DNA from: a virus
Reading direction: 5' to 3' (one strand)
IMG/VR virus record: IMGVR_UViG_3300020438_000109
Coordinates: 1-38,267 of that record
Length of the DNA: 38,267 bases
Position 1 is the stretch's first letter. Every line of letters starts with the position of its first letter. The notes under the pieces were generated by a model, which made no database searches, was not told the origin of the DNA, and saw nothing but the letters and a program-made list of their open reading frames with translations. The translations under genes were made by a program, and so were the position numbers. Shown one piece after another: positions 37,214-38,267 of the stretch.

Positions 37214-37552
37214 ATGTCACGTTACAGCAATTACAGAATCTTAAACAATTCAAACGAATATTATCGCAAATTAAGACAAGAGCGTAATAATATAAAAAAC
37301 ATTCGTCAATTCGAGACCCCGATCTTAAGACATCCCACTGTAGGGGAAAGAGCTAGACTTGAAACAACTCAACACATCTGGACAACAGGGGATAGGTATT
37401 ACAAATTAGCTAATACCTATTACAATAATCCTACACTTTGGTGGGTAATAGCTTGGTACAATGCACTCCCAACCGAAGCTGATGTATTGCCGGGAGATTT
37501 AATTACGATACCGCTTGACATTGAAAATGTGTTAGAGCTTTTCGGGATTTAA
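37214..37552 (+). CDS. 53: Baseplate wedge protein with LysM-like fold (gp53-like), 112 aa
   Basis: ATG 37214 follows AAAGGGAG. After a basic N-terminus, the sequence IWTTGDRYYKLANTYYNNPT, followed by LWWVIAWYNALPTEADVLPG and DLITIPLDIENVLELFGI, matches the pattern of gp53 baseplate wedge proteins, with aspartate and tyrosine before a tryptophan pair and the PGD-IxIP end of a LysM-like module. gp53 joins wedges around the central hub. T4 gp53 is longer (196 aa), so this is a compact version. Confidence 0.78.
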   Translation: MSRYSNYRILNNSNEYYRKLRQERNNIKNIRQFETPILRHPTVGERARLETTQHIWTTGDRYYKLANTYYNNPTLWWVIAWYNALPTEADVLPGDLITIPLDIENVLELFGI

Positions 37553-37555
37553 AAA

Positions 37556-38267
37556 ATGTCAGCAGATTTAGAAGCATATATAGAGGAAACAAAAGCCGCC
37601 GGTAACGTCCACACCGCTGCCGCCTTGGAGGCCGCCCTTCCTATATTGACAAAAATGATTGACGAAGAGTCAGTTAGAGGCACAGCAGCCACCAACGCGA
37701 ACAACTCTCTCGCTGCTGCCCGCGAAACGATAGCAGCCTTAACAAATCCGAATGGTGGAAATCTGTTTGCCCCCGGCAATTACTCGTTATCAATTGCTGG
37801 CCAGGTGACCACCGCCGTCCTGTTACCCAATGAGGGTCCGTTTGGATCATCGATAGATGTAAGCGACACTTTTTCTTCAGGGCAGTCAGATGTATTGGCA
37901 AGACTTGGTCAAGCTGAGATAAAACTGGGTGAGGTTTCGACAATTATAAGCGATATAAGTGGTGAAGAACAGACCATAGTCAATATGATTAGTTATGCAT
38001 CCGAATCGTACCCTGTAGATCCTTTTGGCCACGTTGACCCGCTAACCGACGCTCTCGGAAACTTAAGAAAGGCAATTGCCGAATATAATACTCTGAAGTC
38101 CCAGTTGGGAGTACTTTCAGGGACTTTCTCAAAGATTAAGCTAGCGATCGAAGAAGATCAAAAAGAAATTGATGCAGCTATGGCCGCGCGCACAACCAGC
38201 ATTGGTGCAACAGCTGAAGAGAAAGAGGAAGCTTTAAGACAACGCCAAGCAATCTTAAACGGCGCCT
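37556..38267 (+). CDS. Unknown structural-type protein, N-terminal part (runs off the end)
   Basis: ATG 37556 is 3 nt after the gp53-like stop, with only a weak ribosome-binding stretch (TTCGGGATTT); translational coupling is likely. The frame remains open for 237 codons to the window edge. It starts MSADLEAYIEETKAAGNVHT and is rich in Ala, Ser, Thr and Glu, with few aromatics and no cysteine. Helical segments (GNLRKAIAEYNTLKSQLGVL) alternate with Ser/Thr/Gly-rich ones. No domain was recognised. Its place after the gp53-like gene suggests a baseplate component. Confidence 0.62.
   Translation, partial: MSADLEAYIEETKAAGNVHTAAALEAALPILTKMIDEESVRGTAATNANNSLAAARETIAALTNPNGGNLFAPGNYSLSIAGQVTTAVLLPNEGPFGSSIDVSDTFSSGQSDVLARLGQAEIKLGEVSTIISDISGEEQTIVNMISYASESYPVDPFGHVDPLTDALGNLRKAIAEYNTLKSQLGVLSGTFSKIKLAIEEDQKEIDAAMAARTTSIGATAEEKEEALRQRQAILNGA

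Overview
The window is a contiguous piece of a tailed-phage genome with a contractile tail, a distant relative of T4 (myovirus morphology). Every supported gene is on the + strand, and genes are packed with 4-17 nt overlaps or short gaps; no gene-free stretch exceeds 300 nt. Evidence for a T4-type virion is the set gp17 terminase, gp20 portal, gp21 prohead protease, gp22-like scaffold, gp23 capsid, gp13/14/15-like neck proteins, gp18 sheath, gp19 tube, gp26-like and gp53-like baseplate proteins, plus a gp47/gp46-type recombination nuclease. The host cannot be named. Bacterial-type -35/extended -10 promoters and an 11-nt perfect Shine-Dalgarno sequence before the capsid gene indicate an ordinary bacterial host. 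Several small proteins resemble families I associate with marine T4-like phages, but I could not test that.

Layout. (1) 1-3499: tail end of an unknown gene, a sigma70-type promoter, a 31-residue membrane peptide, and a single-chain fusion of the Mre11/SbcD nuclease and the Rad50/SbcC ATPase. (2) 3511-7920: about ten small genes, including three proteins with the same N-terminal helix (LKxIIxEE), a holin-like protein, a spanin-like membrane coiled-coil protein with an overlapping signal-peptide partner, and a zinc-ribbon protein. (3) 7917-13801: terminase, portal, two unknown proteins, a DUF1360-like membrane protein and the prohead protease. (4) 13791-21394: a 7.6 kb block between the protease and scaffold genes, which are neighbours in T4. 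It holds a fourth LKxII-tagged protein, a phage-encoded ribosomal protein bS21, a small structural-type protein and five fibre-like paralogues. (5) 21477-25785: scaffold with an EF-hand-like loop, major capsid protein, a putative minor virion protein and a Thr/Lys-rich basic protein. (6) 25868-32221: neck, sheath and tube. (7) 32286-38267: gp26-like protein, a small overlapping gene, tape measure, baseplate/tube protein, gp53-like wedge protein and a truncated gene running off the end.

How it works together. Packaging, prohead, tail and baseplate genes run almost in assembly order. Rho-independent terminators follow the third large fibre-like gene, the capsid gene, the gene after the capsid and the small gene before the tape measure. 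Nine intergenic gaps from 15 kb to 31.6 kb carry the same short element, CTAYTTA(T/A), which I propose as a late promoter. This differs from the two bacterial-like promoters at 178-206 and 32248-32256.

The most noteworthy items are the fused SbcD-SbcC protein, the bS21 gene in the late region, the shared N-terminal tag that may be a capsid-targeting and protease-cleavage sequence, the fibre-paralogue array, and a possible frameshift site joining the gp26-like gene to the next small gene.
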